Assembly (NCBI RefSeq): GCF_036621415.1
Contig: NZ_CP030941.1
Location: forward strand, 3,346,001 to 3,410,000
Source: Nitratireductor thuwali
GTDB taxonomy: Bacteria > Pseudomonadota > Alphaproteobacteria > Rhizobiales > Rhizobiaceae
Direction of reading: 5' to 3'
Length of the DNA: 64,000 bases
The notes under the pieces were generated by a model, which saw nothing but the letters and a program-made list of their open reading frames with translations, had not been told where the DNA came from and did no database searches. A program made the translations under genes and the position numbers. Position 1 is the stretch's first letter, and the number at the start of each line of letters is the position of its first letter. Shown here one piece after another: positions 41,504 to 50,382 of the stretch.

Positions 41504-41851
41504 CTATTCCTCGCTCCACACGGCCAGTTCGTTGCCCGCCGGATCGGCAAAATGGAAGCGCCGGCCGCCCGGGAAGGAGAAGATGGGCCGGACGATCCTG
41601 CCGCCGGCATCCTTTACCGCGGCCAGGGTGGCCTCGAGGTCGTGCGAGTAAAGAACCGGCAACGGCTTTGCCGCGCCCTCGGCCGGGTTGCCGTCGAAAC
41701 CGCCGTCGAGCCCTTCGGAAAAGGCGGAATATCCGGGCCCGTAGTCGGTGAAGCTCCATGAGAACGCCATGGCATAGAATGCCTTGACGCTGTCCAGCGT
41801 GCCGCCGCCCGCCGGCATTTCGATGTAATCGAGCTTGCCTGTCTCGCGCAT
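41504..41851 (-). CDS. VOC (glyoxalase/bleomycin-resistance-like) family protein
   Basis: A 115-aa protein beginning MRETGKLDYIEMP, preceded by a strong AGGAGG. It is one vicinal-oxygen-chelate module: beta-alpha-beta-beta-beta with a metal-ligand-like HDLEATLAAVKDAGGRIVRPIFSFPGGRRFHFADPAGNELAVW ending (E in the last strand). Members act in lyase, isomerase or binding roles; substrate unknown. The gap to ppdK (41852-42127) has no other gene. Confidence 0.9.
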   Translation of the reverse strand: MRETGKLDYIEMPAGGGTLDSVKAFYAMAFSWSFTDYGPGYSAFSEGLDGGFDGNPAEGAAKPLPVLYSHDLEATLAAVKDAGGRIVRPIFSFPGGRRFHFADPAGNELAVWSEE

Positions 41852-42127
41852 GATGTCCTCCTGAATGTTCTTGATATGTTCTAATCGTTTTCGCCGCTTC
41901 GCGCAAGACGGGAATCGCCGGGTTCGACCGTTCGACAAGCTCGGGGCTGGGGGCGTGAAGACCGACGCTGCCGTTGCAGCCGCAGCAGAAGGAGCCGCAA
42001 GCCCCTTCAATCGATATAGATGCGGATGCGGCCAATGGCAGGCTTGCCTCCCGACGTGCCGCCGCCTATCGCTGCCGTACCGGCTGTTTTGCGCCGGCTC
42101 CGGCAACGCACCAGGGGGACAAGCGGC

Positions 42128-44791
42128 ATGACCAAGTGGGTCTACAGCTTCGGCGACGGCAAGGCGGAAGGGCGCGCGTCGGACCGCGACCTTCTGGGCG
42201 GCAAGGGCGCGAACCTTGCCGAGATGTGCAGCCTCGGGCTGCCGGTGCCGCCGGGCTTTACCATCTCCGCCGAGGCCTGCGCCCACTATTACGCCAATGG
42301 CCGGACCTATGCCGCCGACCTGGAGGGCCAGGTCGATGCGGCGCTCGAAGAAGTCGGCCGCATCGCCGGGCGAAGGTTTGGCGACCCGCAACGCCCGCTG
42401 CTCGTTTCCGTCCGCTCCGGCTCGCGGGCTTCGATGCCCGGCATGATGGATACGGTGCTCAATCTGGGCCTCAACGACGAGACGGTGGAGGCGCTCGCCG
42501 CCGAGTCCGGCGACGCGCGCTTTGCCTATGACAGCTACCGCCGCTTCATCCAGATGTATAGCGATGTGGTGATGGGCCTCGATCACGACGTCTTCGAGGA
42601 GATCCTTGCGGAGGAAAAGGCGCGCCGGGGCTACGATGTCGACACCGAGTTTTCGGGCGACGAGTGGCGCGAGATCGTCGGGCTCTACAAGGCGCGCATC
42701 CGGGAGGAGCTTGGCGAGCCCTTTCCGCAGGATCCGAACGCCCAGCTCTGGGGCGCCATAGGCGCGGTCTTCTCAAGCTGGATGAACGCGCGCGCCGTCA
42801 CCTATCGCAGGCTGCACGACATTCCCGAAAGCTGGGGCACGGCGGTCAATGTGCAGGCCATGGTGTTCGGCAATATGGGCGAGGACTCGGCCACCGGCGT
42901 CGCCTTCACGCGTAACCCCTCGACGGGCGAGAAGCGTCTTTACGGCGAATTCCTCGTCAACGCCCAGGGCGAGGACGTGGTGGCCGGCATCCGCACGCCC
43001 CAGAGCCTGACCGAGGCGGCAAGGCTGGAGACGGGCTCCGACAAGCCGTCGCTGGAAAAGGTGCTGCCGGAAGCCTTCGCCGCCTTCGTGAAGATCGCGG
43101 AAAAGCTCGAGGCTCACTATCGCGACATGCAGGATCTGGAATTCACGATCGAGCGCGGCAAGTTGTGGATGCTGCAGACCCGCACGGGCAAGCGCACCAC
43201 CAAGGCGGCGCTGCGGATCGCCGTCGACATGGCCGATGAAGGGCTGATCACGCGCGAGGAGGCGGTCTGCCGCATAGAGCCGGCCTCACTCGACCAGCTT
43301 TTGCATCCGACCATCGATCCGGACGCCAAGCGCGACGTCATCGGCATGGGATTGCCGGCCTCGCCGGGGGCCGCCACCGGCGAGGTCGTGTTCTCGTCCG
43401 AAGAGGCCGAGGAGATGAAGGCGCATGGCGCGAGCGTCATTCTCGTCCGCGTGGAGACGAGCCCGGAGGACATCCACGGCATGCACGCGGCCGAAGGCAT
43501 ATTGACCACGCGCGGCGGGATGACCAGCCACGCCGCGGTCGTCGCGCGCGGCATGGGCAAGCCCTGCGTCTCCGGTGCCGGCACGCTCCGGGTCGACTAC
43601 CGCGCCGGCACGATGACCAGCATGGGCCGCACCTTCAAGAAGGGCGATGTGATCACCATCGACGGCTCCACGGGCCAGGTGTTGGCCGGCGCCGTGCCGA
43701 TGCTGCAGCCGGCGCTGTCGGGCGCCTTCTCGACGCTGATGGAATGGGCCGACGCGGCGCGCCGGATGAAGGTGCGGGCCAATGCCGAAACGCCGGCCGA
43801 CGCGCGTACCGCGCGGTCCTTCGGGGCCGAAGGGATAGGCCTGTGCCGGACCGAGCACATGTTCTTCGACGACGACCGCATCCTGGTCATGCGCGAAATG
43901 GTCCTTGCCGACACGCTCGAGCAGCGCCAGGCGGCGCTCGCCAAGCTTTTGCCCATGCAGCGCGCCGACTTCATCGAGCTTTTCGAGATCATGTCGGGCA
44001 TGCCCGTCACCATCCGCCTGCTCGATCCGCCGCTGCACGAGTTCCTGCCCAAGACGGAAGCGGAAATCGCCGAGGTGGCCGCCGCCATGGGGGTGGATGC
44101 AAACCGGTTGCGCGAGCGCACGGAAGAGCTCCACGAGGTCAACCCGATGCTCGGCCATCGCGGCTGCAGGCTGGCCATCTCCTATCCCGAGATCGCCGAA
44201 ATGCAGGCGCGCGCCATCTTCGAGGCGGCGGCGGAAGCCGCGCGCAAGACCGGCGCGCCGGTCGTGCCGGAAATCATGGTCCCGCTGGTCGGCATGGCGG
44301 CGGAGCTGGACTTCGTGAAGGCGCGCATTGACGCGGTCGCCACGGAGGTTCTTTCAGCCGGCGGCGCGGAGATCGACTACATGGTCGGCACCATGATCGA
44401 ACTGCCGCGCGCGGCGCTGCATGCCGGCGAGATTGCCGGTTCGGCCGAATTCTTCTCCTTCGGCACCAACGACCTGACCCAGACCACCTTCGGCATCTCG
44501 CGCGACGACGCGCCCAGCTTCCTTGAAACCTACCGGAAGAAGGGCATCATCGAGAAAGACCCCTTCGTCTCGATCGACGTCGACGGAGTGGGCACGCTCA
44601 TCCGGCTGGCCGTGGAGAAGGGCAGGGCCGCACGAAACGGCATCAAGCTGGGCATTTGCGGCGAGCATGGCGGCGATCCCGACTCCATCCTCTTCTGCGA
44701 GGAGGTCGGGCTCGACTATGTGTCGTGCTCGCCCTTCCGCGTGCCGATCGCCCGGCTGGCGGCAGCCCAGGCGGCGTGCAGGAAGGCGTAG
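42128..44791 (+). CDS. ppdK: Pyruvate, phosphate dikinase
   Basis: An 887-aa enzyme, the standard length, interconverting pyruvate + ATP + Pi and PEP + AMP + PPi. It has the N-terminal nucleotide-binding domain (KGANLAEMCSLGLPVPPGFTIS), the phosphohistidine domain with the catalytic His in GGMTSHAAVVARGMGKPCVSG, and the C-terminal TIM barrel with the GICGEHGGDP catalytic-Cys motif. Start chosen at MTKWVYSFG; upstream codons are open but unlike the family. It stands alone between VOC and DUF427 genes. Confidence 0.97.
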   Translation: MTKWVYSFGDGKAEGRASDRDLLGGKGANLAEMCSLGLPVPPGFTISAEACAHYYANGRTYAADLEGQVDAALEEVGRIAGRRFGDPQRPLLVSVRSGSRASMPGMMDTVLNLGLNDETVEALAAESGDARFAYDSYRRFIQMYSDVVMGLDHDVFEEILAEEKARRGYDVDTEFSGDEWREIVGLYKARIREELGEPFPQDPNAQLWGAIGAVFSSWMNARAVTYRRLHDIPESWGTAVNVQAMVFGNMGEDSATGVAFTRNPSTGEKRLYGEFLVNAQGEDVVAGIRTPQSLTEAARLETGSDKPSLEKVLPEAFAAFVKIAEKLEAHYRDMQDLEFTIERGKLWMLQTRTGKRTTKAALRIAVDMADEGLITREEAVCRIEPASLDQLLHPTIDPDAKRDVIGMGLPASPGAATGEVVFSSEEAEEMKAHGASVILVRVETSPEDIHGMHAAEGILTTRGGMTSHAAVVARGMGKPCVSGAGTLRVDYRAGTMTSMGRTFKKGDVITIDGSTGQVLAGAVPMLQPALSGAFSTLMEWADAARRMKVRANAETPADARTARSFGAEGIGLCRTEHMFFDDDRILVMREMVLADTLEQRQAALAKLLPMQRADFIELFEIMSGMPVTIRLLDPPLHEFLPKTEAEIAEVAAAMGVDANRLRERTEELHEVNPMLGHRGCRLAISYPEIAEMQARAIFEAAAEAARKTGAPVVPEIMVPLVGMAAELDFVKARIDAVATEVLSAGGAEIDYMVGTMIELPRAALHAGEIAGSAEFFSFGTNDLTQTTFGISRDDAPSFLETYRKKGIIEKDPFVSIDVDGVGTLIRLAVEKGRAARNGIKLGICGEHGGDPDSILFCEEVGLDYVSCSPFRVPIARLAAAQAACRKA

Positions 44792-44975
44792 CTTTACAGA
44801 TGCGTTTCGCCGTAGCGCGCCTGCGATGCTCCCTCTGTCCTCAGCTTGGCGAGGGGCGCGGGCATCTTCCTCAAGGGGGAGATTGGCTGGCATGGCCCGT
44901 TTCGCCATCGTGACCAATCCCCTTGCTGGAGCATGATCCTTTGCGAATACGGGCCTCCAGATTCGGGATCGTTGT

Positions 44976-45368
44976 CTAATCCTTTTTCGTCTCGATGGTC
45001 ACCCGGTCTTCGTAGAAGGCGCCGTGGTCCTTGATCTCGGCCATCTCGTCATAGGGCGCTTCATAGGCCCACATCAGGTCTTCGCCCGGCTCTCCGGGCA
45101 TGGCCAGCCGCCAATAGCTCGCATCGCCCTTGTAGGGGCAGTGCGTCTTGGTATCGGTTGGCTCAAGGTTGGCAAAGCCGATATCTTCGAAGGGAATGTA
45201 GAGGACCGGCGGATAGCCGTCCTCCTTCAGCAGCTTGGCCCTTATGGTTTCGGCGACGGCCACATCTGCGACCCTGACGGTCACCGATCCCGCAAAAGGC
45301 TCGACCGTGATCTTCTTGTCGGGATTGCGGGCGAAGCCGGGGGAGGGCCTGTCCGTTCGTTTGATCAT
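44976..45368 (-). CDS. DUF427 family protein
   Basis: A 130-aa protein read from MIKRTDRPSPGF (an ATG five codons upstream overlies the GAGG ribosome-binding site). The DUF427 hallmarks are present: VYIPFEDI, the THCPYKGDASYW core, MWAYEAPYDEM, and an AFYED strand near the end. The fold is known but no enzyme role is established. The gap 44792-44975 holds a CT-rich/GA-rich segment resembling a rhizobial intergenic repeat and no gene. Confidence 0.9.
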   Translation of the reverse strand: MIKRTDRPSPGFARNPDKKITVEPFAGSVTVRVADVAVAETIRAKLLKEDGYPPVLYIPFEDIGFANLEPTDTKTHCPYKGDASYWRLAMPGEPGEDLMWAYEAPYDEMAEIKDHGAFYEDRVTIETKKD

Positions 45369-45469
45369 GGAACTGTGCCTCATGGCGTTTCAACGGCATG
45401 GGTAGAACGCATGATGCGCCGGACGCGTTCCGGATGGAAGCGGAACAGGGCGCGTGAACCAGTCGCGAT

Positions 45470-45835
45470 CTAGCGATCGTCGCCGTCCAACTGCTGCATG
45501 AGGTCGGCATAGGCCCGGGCGATCCTGGCGACGGGCAGTTCGCTCGTTTCCGCATCCTCGACGCGCAGCGGACCGCCGCCGGGGGACTGGGCGACGATGG
45601 CCACCTTGCGACCTTCATCCGAATAAAGCGCGACGGCGGCGACCCAGTCGCAATCGGCCACGCCATCCATGCGCATGTGAAAGAGCAGCTTTCCGCCAAT
45701 GCGGTCGAGCGCCTGGCGCACCGCGCCTTCAAGGCCCTTTTCGAGGAGGTCCTCGTGCCGCAGCGCAAGCTCCAGCTCTACGATTTCCAGCGGAAGAACG
45801 GTCGGCTGGTCCATTTCGGCAGTTAACGTTTCCAT
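45470..45835 (-). CDS. Conserved-looking protein of unknown function
   Basis: A 121-aa acidic protein that I do not recognise. It has no signal peptide or membrane helix. It looks like a single alpha/beta domain: an N-terminal LPLEIVELELALRHEDLLEKGLEGAVRQAL helix, then LFHMRMDGVADCDWVAAVALYS, and a C-terminal ARIARAYADLMQQL helix. GC and codon use match the chromosome, so it is probably a native gene. It lies upstream on the opposite strand from the 15-bp tandem repeat. Confidence 0.75.
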   Translation of the reverse strand: METLTAEMDQPTVLPLEIVELELALRHEDLLEKGLEGAVRQALDRIGGKLLFHMRMDGVADCDWVAAVALYSDEGRKVAIVAQSPGGGPLRVEDAETSELPVARIARAYADLMQQLDGDDR

Positions 45836-45975
45836 GACACCTCACACTCCCCCGGCCCCGCAAGACGCCGGAGGCAACGTTCAGCCCCGCAATAAGTTCC
45901 CGCTAATGAACAGGTTACCGGAAGATTCGGGCGCAATTGCGCTACTGGACATTTCGGTTGTTCCCCACACAATGC

Positions 45976-46080
45976 AAAGTAGGCGGGGGCAAAGTAGACG
46001 GGGGCAAAGTAGACGGGGGCAAAGTAGACGGGGGCAAACTGGACGGCGGGCAAGTCGACGGGGGCAAGGCCGACGAGGGC
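45976..46080 (+). repeat. 15-bp tandem repeat upstream of the acyl-CoA ligase gene
   Basis: Seven units of AAAGTAGACGGGGGC or close variants occupy 45976-46080. Units 2-4 are identical and units 1 and 5-7 have one to five changes. The array ends 25 bp before ATG 46106, just before a GGAGGAG ribosome-binding site, so it is in the promoter or leader. The direct units have no unique spacers, so it is not CRISPR. Confidence 0.92.
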
Positions 46081-46105
46081 AGGAGAAAAGAGGGAGGAGA
46101 CATCG

Positions 46106-47758
46106 ATGCACGGGCTGATGCAGGAATGGCCGCTATTGTGCCACAAGATCATCGACCACGCCGCAAGGCAGCATGGCGGGCGGGAAATCGTGACCCGCAG
46201 CGTGGAAGGGCCGATAACCCGCACCACCTACGCCGGCCTGCGCGACCGCGCACTGCGGGTGGCGGCCCGGCTGGAAATGGAGGGATACCGCCCGGGCGAC
46301 CGCATCGCGACCATGGCCTGGAACAGCGCCCGCCATCTCGAGGTCTGGTACGGCGCGATGGGCATGGGCGGCGTCTATCACACGCTCAACCCGAGGCTGT
46401 TCCCCGACCAGATCGCCTGGATCATGAACCACGCCAGCGACCGGTGCCTGTTCGTCGACCTGACCTTCCTGCCGATTGTCGAAAAGATCGCCAAGGACAT
46501 TCCCTCGCTCGAAAGGATCGTCGTGCTCACCGATGGGGAGCACCTGCCCGAGACGGCGCCGCAGGGGGCGGTCGCCTATGAGGACTGGCTGGCGGAGGCG
46601 CCCGACGGGTTCCAGTGGCGCAGCTTCGACGAAAGCGCGGCCGCCGGCATGTGCTATACCTCCGGCACGACCGGCGAGCCCAAGGGCGTTCTCTACAGCC
46701 ACCGTTCGAACGTGCTCCACGCCATGATGGCGGTGATGCCCGACGCGATGGGGCTTTCCGCGCGCGATGTGGTGCTGCCCGTCGTGCCGATGTTCCACGC
46801 CAATGCATGGGGGCTGGCGCAGAGCGCCCCGATGGTGGGCGCCAAGCTGGTGATGCCCGGACCGCGCCTGGACGGCGAGGGGATATACGAACTGCTGGAG
46901 GCGGAGAAGGTGACGTTCACCGCCGCCGTTCCGACCGTGTGGCTGATGCTGCTGCAATATCTGGAGAAGACGGGAAGGAAACTGCCCCATCTCCAGCGGG
47001 TCGTCATCGGCGGCTCGGCCTGTCCGCGTTCCATGACGCGCAAATTCCAGGATCACTACGATGTCGAGGTCATCCACGCCTGGGGCATGACGGAAATGTC
47101 GCCGCTGGGCTCGTTGTGCACCTTCAAGCCCGAATATCAGGCGCTTGCCGGCGAGGAAAGGCTCGACGTGCAGGACAAGCAGGGCTTCGCGCCCTTTGGC
47201 GTCGAAATGCGCATCGTCGACGACGAGCGGCGGGAGCTGCCCTGGGACGGCCGGACCTTCGGCCGGCTTGAGGTGCGCGGCCCGGCGGTGGCGAGCGCAT
47301 ACTATGGCGGCGCCGGAAGCGAGCAGTTCGACGCCGAAGGGTGGTTCGACACGGGCGACGTCGCGCATATCGACCGGTACGGCTATCTCAAGATCACCGA
47401 CCGGGCGAAGGACGTGATCAAGTCCGGCGGCGAGTGGATTTCCACCATCGAGCTCGAAAACCTGGCCGTCGGCCATCCGGACGTGATGGAGGCCGCCGTC
47501 GTCGGCATCCATCATCCCAAATGGGGTGAGCGTCCCCTTCTCATCGTCGTTCCGCGCGATGGCGCATCGCCGACGAAGGAAGCGATGCTCGACTACCTCC
47601 GCGGCAAGGTCGCCAATTGGTGGCTTCCCGACGACGTGGTGGTGGTCGAGGAACTGCCGCACACGGCGACCGGCAAGATCCAGAAGACCGCTTTGCGCAG
47701 GCAATTCGGCGACTACCGCCTTCCCGGCAGCGAAAGCATGGCCTCACCATTGCTTTGA
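46106..47758 (+). CDS. Acyl-CoA synthetase (AMP-dependent, long/medium-chain)
   Basis: A 550-aa ANL-superfamily enzyme. The P-loop motif is [16 protein letters not shown] (around 185-200), [13 protein letters not shown] is the A5 motif, [12 protein letters not shown] and [17 protein letters not shown] give the hinge and A8 motifs, and [10 protein letters not shown] contains the catalytic Lys. It activates a carboxylate to acyl-AMP, then acyl-CoA. The N-terminus and length match the fatty-acid CoA ligases of alphaproteobacteria (FadD3/AlkK-like); the chain length is unknown. Confidence 0.93.
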   Translation: MHGLMQEWPLLCHKIIDHAARQHGGREIVTRSVEGPITRTTYAGLRDRALRVAARLEMEGYRPGDRIATMAWNSARHLEVWYGAMGMGGVYHTLNPRLFPDQIAWIMNHASDRCLFVDLTFLPIVEKIAKDIPSLERIVVLTDGEHLPETAPQGAVAYEDWLAEAPDGFQWRSFDESAAAGMCYTSGTTGEPKGVLYSHRSNVLHAMMAVMPDAMGLSARDVVLPVVPMFHANAWGLAQSAPMVGAKLVMPGPRLDGEGIYELLEAEKVTFTAAVPTVWLMLLQYLEKTGRKLPHLQRVVIGGSACPRSMTRKFQDHYDVEVIHAWGMTEMSPLGSLCTFKPEYQALAGEERLDVQDKQGFAPFGVEMRIVDDERRELPWDGRTFGRLEVRGPAVASAYYGGAGSEQFDAEGWFDTGDVAHIDRYGYLKITDRAKDVIKSGGEWISTIELENLAVGHPDVMEAAVVGIHHPKWGERPLLIVVPRDGASPTKEAMLDYLRGKVANWWLPDDVVVVEELPHTATGKIQKTALRRQFGDYRLPGSESMASPLL

Positions 47759-47805
47759 CCCGGCACGGCCGACCGGATAGAAGGCGGGCGGGCGAAGGCT
47801 GCGGG

Positions 47806-48591
47806 ATGTCGATGGCTGGAATCATGGAAGAGCGCCGTGCAAGAGCGGCCGACTGGTCTCGCTCGGTGTCGACGTTCGCGCTCGTGCTTTTCATCGTATC
47901 GGCGCTCGCCCACCGCTTTGCGCTGCTGGAGACCGTCCCGTTTCTGTGGATCCTGGGCATTGTCGGCGCGTTGGCGCTGGCCGGACTGCTGCTCGCCCTT
48001 TTGGCTCTCGTGCAGATGTGGGAGCACGGGCTTTTGGGCCTGGGCGCGGCGGCGGCCGGCCTCATCGTGGCGCTTCTGGTGCTGACGCCTTACGCCATAT
48101 CCGCCTATCGGCTCGCAACGCACCCGCAACTGGTCGATATCTCCACAGATCCGGTAGATCCGCCCGCCTTGCGCCGGGCACGGGATCTGCGATCCCCGCC
48201 GATGAACCCGGTCCAACCGCCGACGGCACGGGAAAGGGCAAGGCAGGAAAAGGCATATCCGGAACTGACGGGGCGGCGCTACGAATATGCGCCCGAAACC
48301 GTTGCCGCCGTCATACAAGGCCTCCTTGCCGATCGCGGCTGGACGGTCGTGAGCGGCCCGGAACCGGTTGCGGAGGGCAACGCGCTCTCGATAGAGGCGG
48401 TGGCCTGGTCCTACTTCCTCGGGTTTGCCTCGGACGTGGCGATCCGCGTGGAGGATCGCGCCAACGCCACCTATGTCGAGATGCGGTCGGCCTCGCGCTA
48501 TGGCCGGCATGATCTCGGCGACAACGCCAAGCGCATAGAGCGCTTCCTGAACGACCTCGACACCCGCATGGAATCGCTCGAGGCTCTCTGA
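47806..48591 (+). CDS. DUF1499 family membrane protein
   Basis: A 261-aa protein read from ATG 47806. Three membrane helices (about 20-40, 45-70, 75-97) precede a soluble DUF1499 domain: VDISTDPVDPPAL, TVVSGPEPVAEGNALSIEAVAWSYFLGFASDVAIRV, then the closing VEMRSASRYGRHDLGDNAKRI signature. Function unknown. It follows the acyl-CoA ligase by 47 bp and may share its transcript. Confidence 0.9.
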   Translation: MSMAGIMEERRARAADWSRSVSTFALVLFIVSALAHRFALLETVPFLWILGIVGALALAGLLLALLALVQMWEHGLLGLGAAAAGLIVALLVLTPYAISAYRLATHPQLVDISTDPVDPPALRRARDLRSPPMNPVQPPTARERARQEKAYPELTGRRYEYAPETVAAVIQGLLADRGWTVVSGPEPVAEGNALSIEAVAWSYFLGFASDVAIRVEDRANATYVEMRSASRYGRHDLGDNAKRIERFLNDLDTRMESLEAL

Positions 48592-48636
48592 GATTCCAGT
48601 GCGGGACGCTGAACCAGCTCTTTGAGTCTACGCAGT

Positions 48637-48666
48637 CCGGCCGCAAGGCCGGCTTCCGCTTTTTCT
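48637..48666. terminator. Possible terminator between convergent genes
   Basis: CCGGCC (48637-48642) and GGCCGG (48647-48652) pair around GCAA, then CTTCCGC and TTTTT. The T-run is not directly adjacent to the stem, so efficiency is uncertain. It lies between DUF1499 and the convergent MBL-fold gene. The GGCTTCCGCTTTT words recur at 17685-17697. Confidence 0.4.
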
Positions 48667-48674
48667 CGAATGCC

Positions 48675-49574
48675 CTATGCGGGATGATAGATCCCGTCGA
48701 TGGACGGTTCGCCTTCGGCTCGCGCGCGGCCGCGGGAAACCAGGTCCTCGAGATGAGCCAGAACGGACAGGCCGGCGGCGCCGTGCAGCCGGGGGTCCGT
48801 GTCGCGGTAGATCGCGCGAACGATCTCGCGGATCGTCCGGTCGCCGGACGACAGCCGCTCCAGAATGGCGCGTTCGCGCATTTTGCGGTGCGTCTTCAGC
48901 CCCCGAAGGAACGATCTGGGTCTTGCCACGGCGCCGCCATGGCCGGGCAGAAGCAGCCGGTCGTCGCGCTCGAGCATGCGGTCGAGCGAGGCCATGAAGT
49001 CCGACATGGCGCCGTCCGGCGGGGCGACGATGGTCGTCGACCATGCCATCACATGGTCGGCGGAGAAGACGATGCCGGTGCCTTCCAGCGCGAAGGCGCA
49101 GTGGTTGGCGGTGTGGCCGGGCGTGTGGATGGCGCGGATCGACCAGCCGTCTCCTTCGACAGTCTGCTCGTCCGCCAGAAACATGTCGGGCTTGAAATCC
49201 GTATCGGCGCTGGCGTCGAGCGGGTTCAACTCGCCTGTCCGCAGCGGCCTTGCCGCGCGGTGCGGTCCCTCGGCGCAGACCGTCGCGCCGGTGAGCGCGG
49301 CGAGCCGGCCCGCCAGCGGCGAGTGGTCGCGGTGGGTGTGGCTGACGAAGATGTGGCTGACGGGACGGTTGCCGATGGCGCCGAGCAGGGCTCGCAAATG
49401 GGCCTCGTCCTCGGGGCCGGGATCGACCACGGCCAGCGAGGATGCGCCGACGATGTAGCTGTTGGTGCCGTGAAAGGTGAACGGGCTCGGATTGTTGACG
49501 GTGAGGCGCCGGACGCCAGGCGCGACCTCGACCGGCTGGCCGTAGCGAGGGTCGAACTTGGTATCGAATTCCAT
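48675..49574 (-). CDS. MBL-fold metallo-hydrolase (LACTB2-like)
   Basis: A 299-aa protein read from MEFDTKFD. The zinc motif is HTHRDH (H79, H81, D83, H84), with the later ligands in HTPGHTANH and SADHVM, and LLPGHGG. A C-terminal winged-helix-like region (RAILERLSSGDRTIREIVRAIY) resembles LACTB2/endoribonuclease-like MBL proteins. Nuclease or thioesterase activity is possible; substrate unknown. Confidence 0.9.
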   Translation of the reverse strand: MEFDTKFDPRYGQPVEVAPGVRRLTVNNPSPFTFHGTNSYIVGASSLAVVDPGPEDEAHLRALLGAIGNRPVSHIFVSHTHRDHSPLAGRLAALTGATVCAEGPHRAARPLRTGELNPLDASADTDFKPDMFLADEQTVEGDGWSIRAIHTPGHTANHCAFALEGTGIVFSADHVMAWSTTIVAPPDGAMSDFMASLDRMLERDDRLLLPGHGGAVARPRSFLRGLKTHRKMRERAILERLSSGDRTIREIVRAIYRDTDPRLHGAAGLSVLAHLEDLVSRGRARAEGEPSIDGIYHPA

Positions 49575-49683
49575 TGCAAGCTTCTCTCGTGGGCAAGGCC
49601 GCGCGGCATGTTGCCGCTTACCATGGAAGCGAATATAGAGAAACGCGGCAATGCGCCCGCAAGATAAATCCCATGGAGGCCTC

Positions 49684-50286
49684 ATGTCCCAGGCTATCGC
49701 TTCAAGACCGCTCGTTTCACTCGCGCTGCCCGAAAAGGGCATGTCCCGCCTGTTCGCGCAGGGCCTGATCGCCCTGACGGGAACGCTGCTGCTTACCCTG
49801 GCGGCCAAGAGCAAGGTGGTGCTCGGCCCGGTCGATCTTTCGCTGCAGAACCTGGCGATCCTGCTGATCGCCGCTTCCTTCGGCTTCCGGCTCGGCGTGG
49901 CCACGCTGCTTCTTTATCTCGCCGAGGGCGCCATGGGCCTTCCCGTCTTCCAGAGCACGCCTGAAAAGGGCATCGGCCTTGCCTATATGGTCGGCCCGAC
50001 CGGCGGCTATCTCGTCGGCTTCGTCGTCATGGCCGCGATGGTGGGCTGGGCCGCCGACCGCGGCTGGGACCGCAACGTGCTCAAGCTCGGCGGCGTCATG
50101 TTCGCCGCGCAGGCGGTATTGCTGTTCCTCGGCTTTGCCTGGCTGGCAACGCTGATCGGCGCCGACAAGGCGTGGCAGTTCGGCGTCGCGCCCTTCATCC
50201 TGCCGGATCTCGTCAAGGCCGCGCTCGCCGCCTGCCTGGTCTCGGCCGGCTGGAGCGTGCTGAAGGCCTTCGGCATCGGCCGCTAG
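49684..50286 (+). CDS. bioY: Biotin transporter substrate-binding subunit BioY
   Basis: A 200-aa polytopic protein with six membrane helices and the BioY signatures: SLQNLAILLIAASFGFRLGV, LYLAEGAMGLPVFQ, and GPTGGYLVGFVVMA. BioY is the S-component of an ECF biotin transporter; no bioM/bioN is next to it, so it may work alone or with unlinked partners. Divergent from the MBL gene and followed by a terminator. Confidence 0.94.
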   Translation: MSQAIASRPLVSLALPEKGMSRLFAQGLIALTGTLLLTLAAKSKVVLGPVDLSLQNLAILLIAASFGFRLGVATLLLYLAEGAMGLPVFQSTPEKGIGLAYMVGPTGGYLVGFVVMAAMVGWAADRGWDRNVLKLGGVMFAAQAVLLFLGFAWLATLIGADKAWQFGVAPFILPDLVKAALAACLVSAGWSVLKAFGIGR

Positions 50287-50312
50287 CCGGCTCCGGCATG
50301 CGATGAATACGG

Positions 50313-50346
50313 AAAGGGCCATGACCGGCCGGTCGGTGGCCCTTTT
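50313..50346 (+). terminator. Rho-independent terminator after bioY
   Basis: AAAGGGCCA (50313-50321) and TGGCCCTTT (50337-50345) form a perfect 9-bp stem with an inner palindrome GACCGGCCGGTC, followed by T. It lies 26 bp after the bioY stop. Confidence 0.82.
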
Positions 50347-50382
50347 CACGTCAAACGCCAATCCTCTTGAAGGAGAGCCATC

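Noticed and set aside
37885..41610. A 1241-aa minus-strand frame opposite smc
   Set aside because: It is low-complexity Gly/Arg/Leu from the complement of a GC-rich coiled-coil gene and has no domain.
45976..46080. Possible CRISPR array
   Set aside because: Units are contiguous 15-mers with no spacers and no cas genes nearby; it is a simple tandem repeat.
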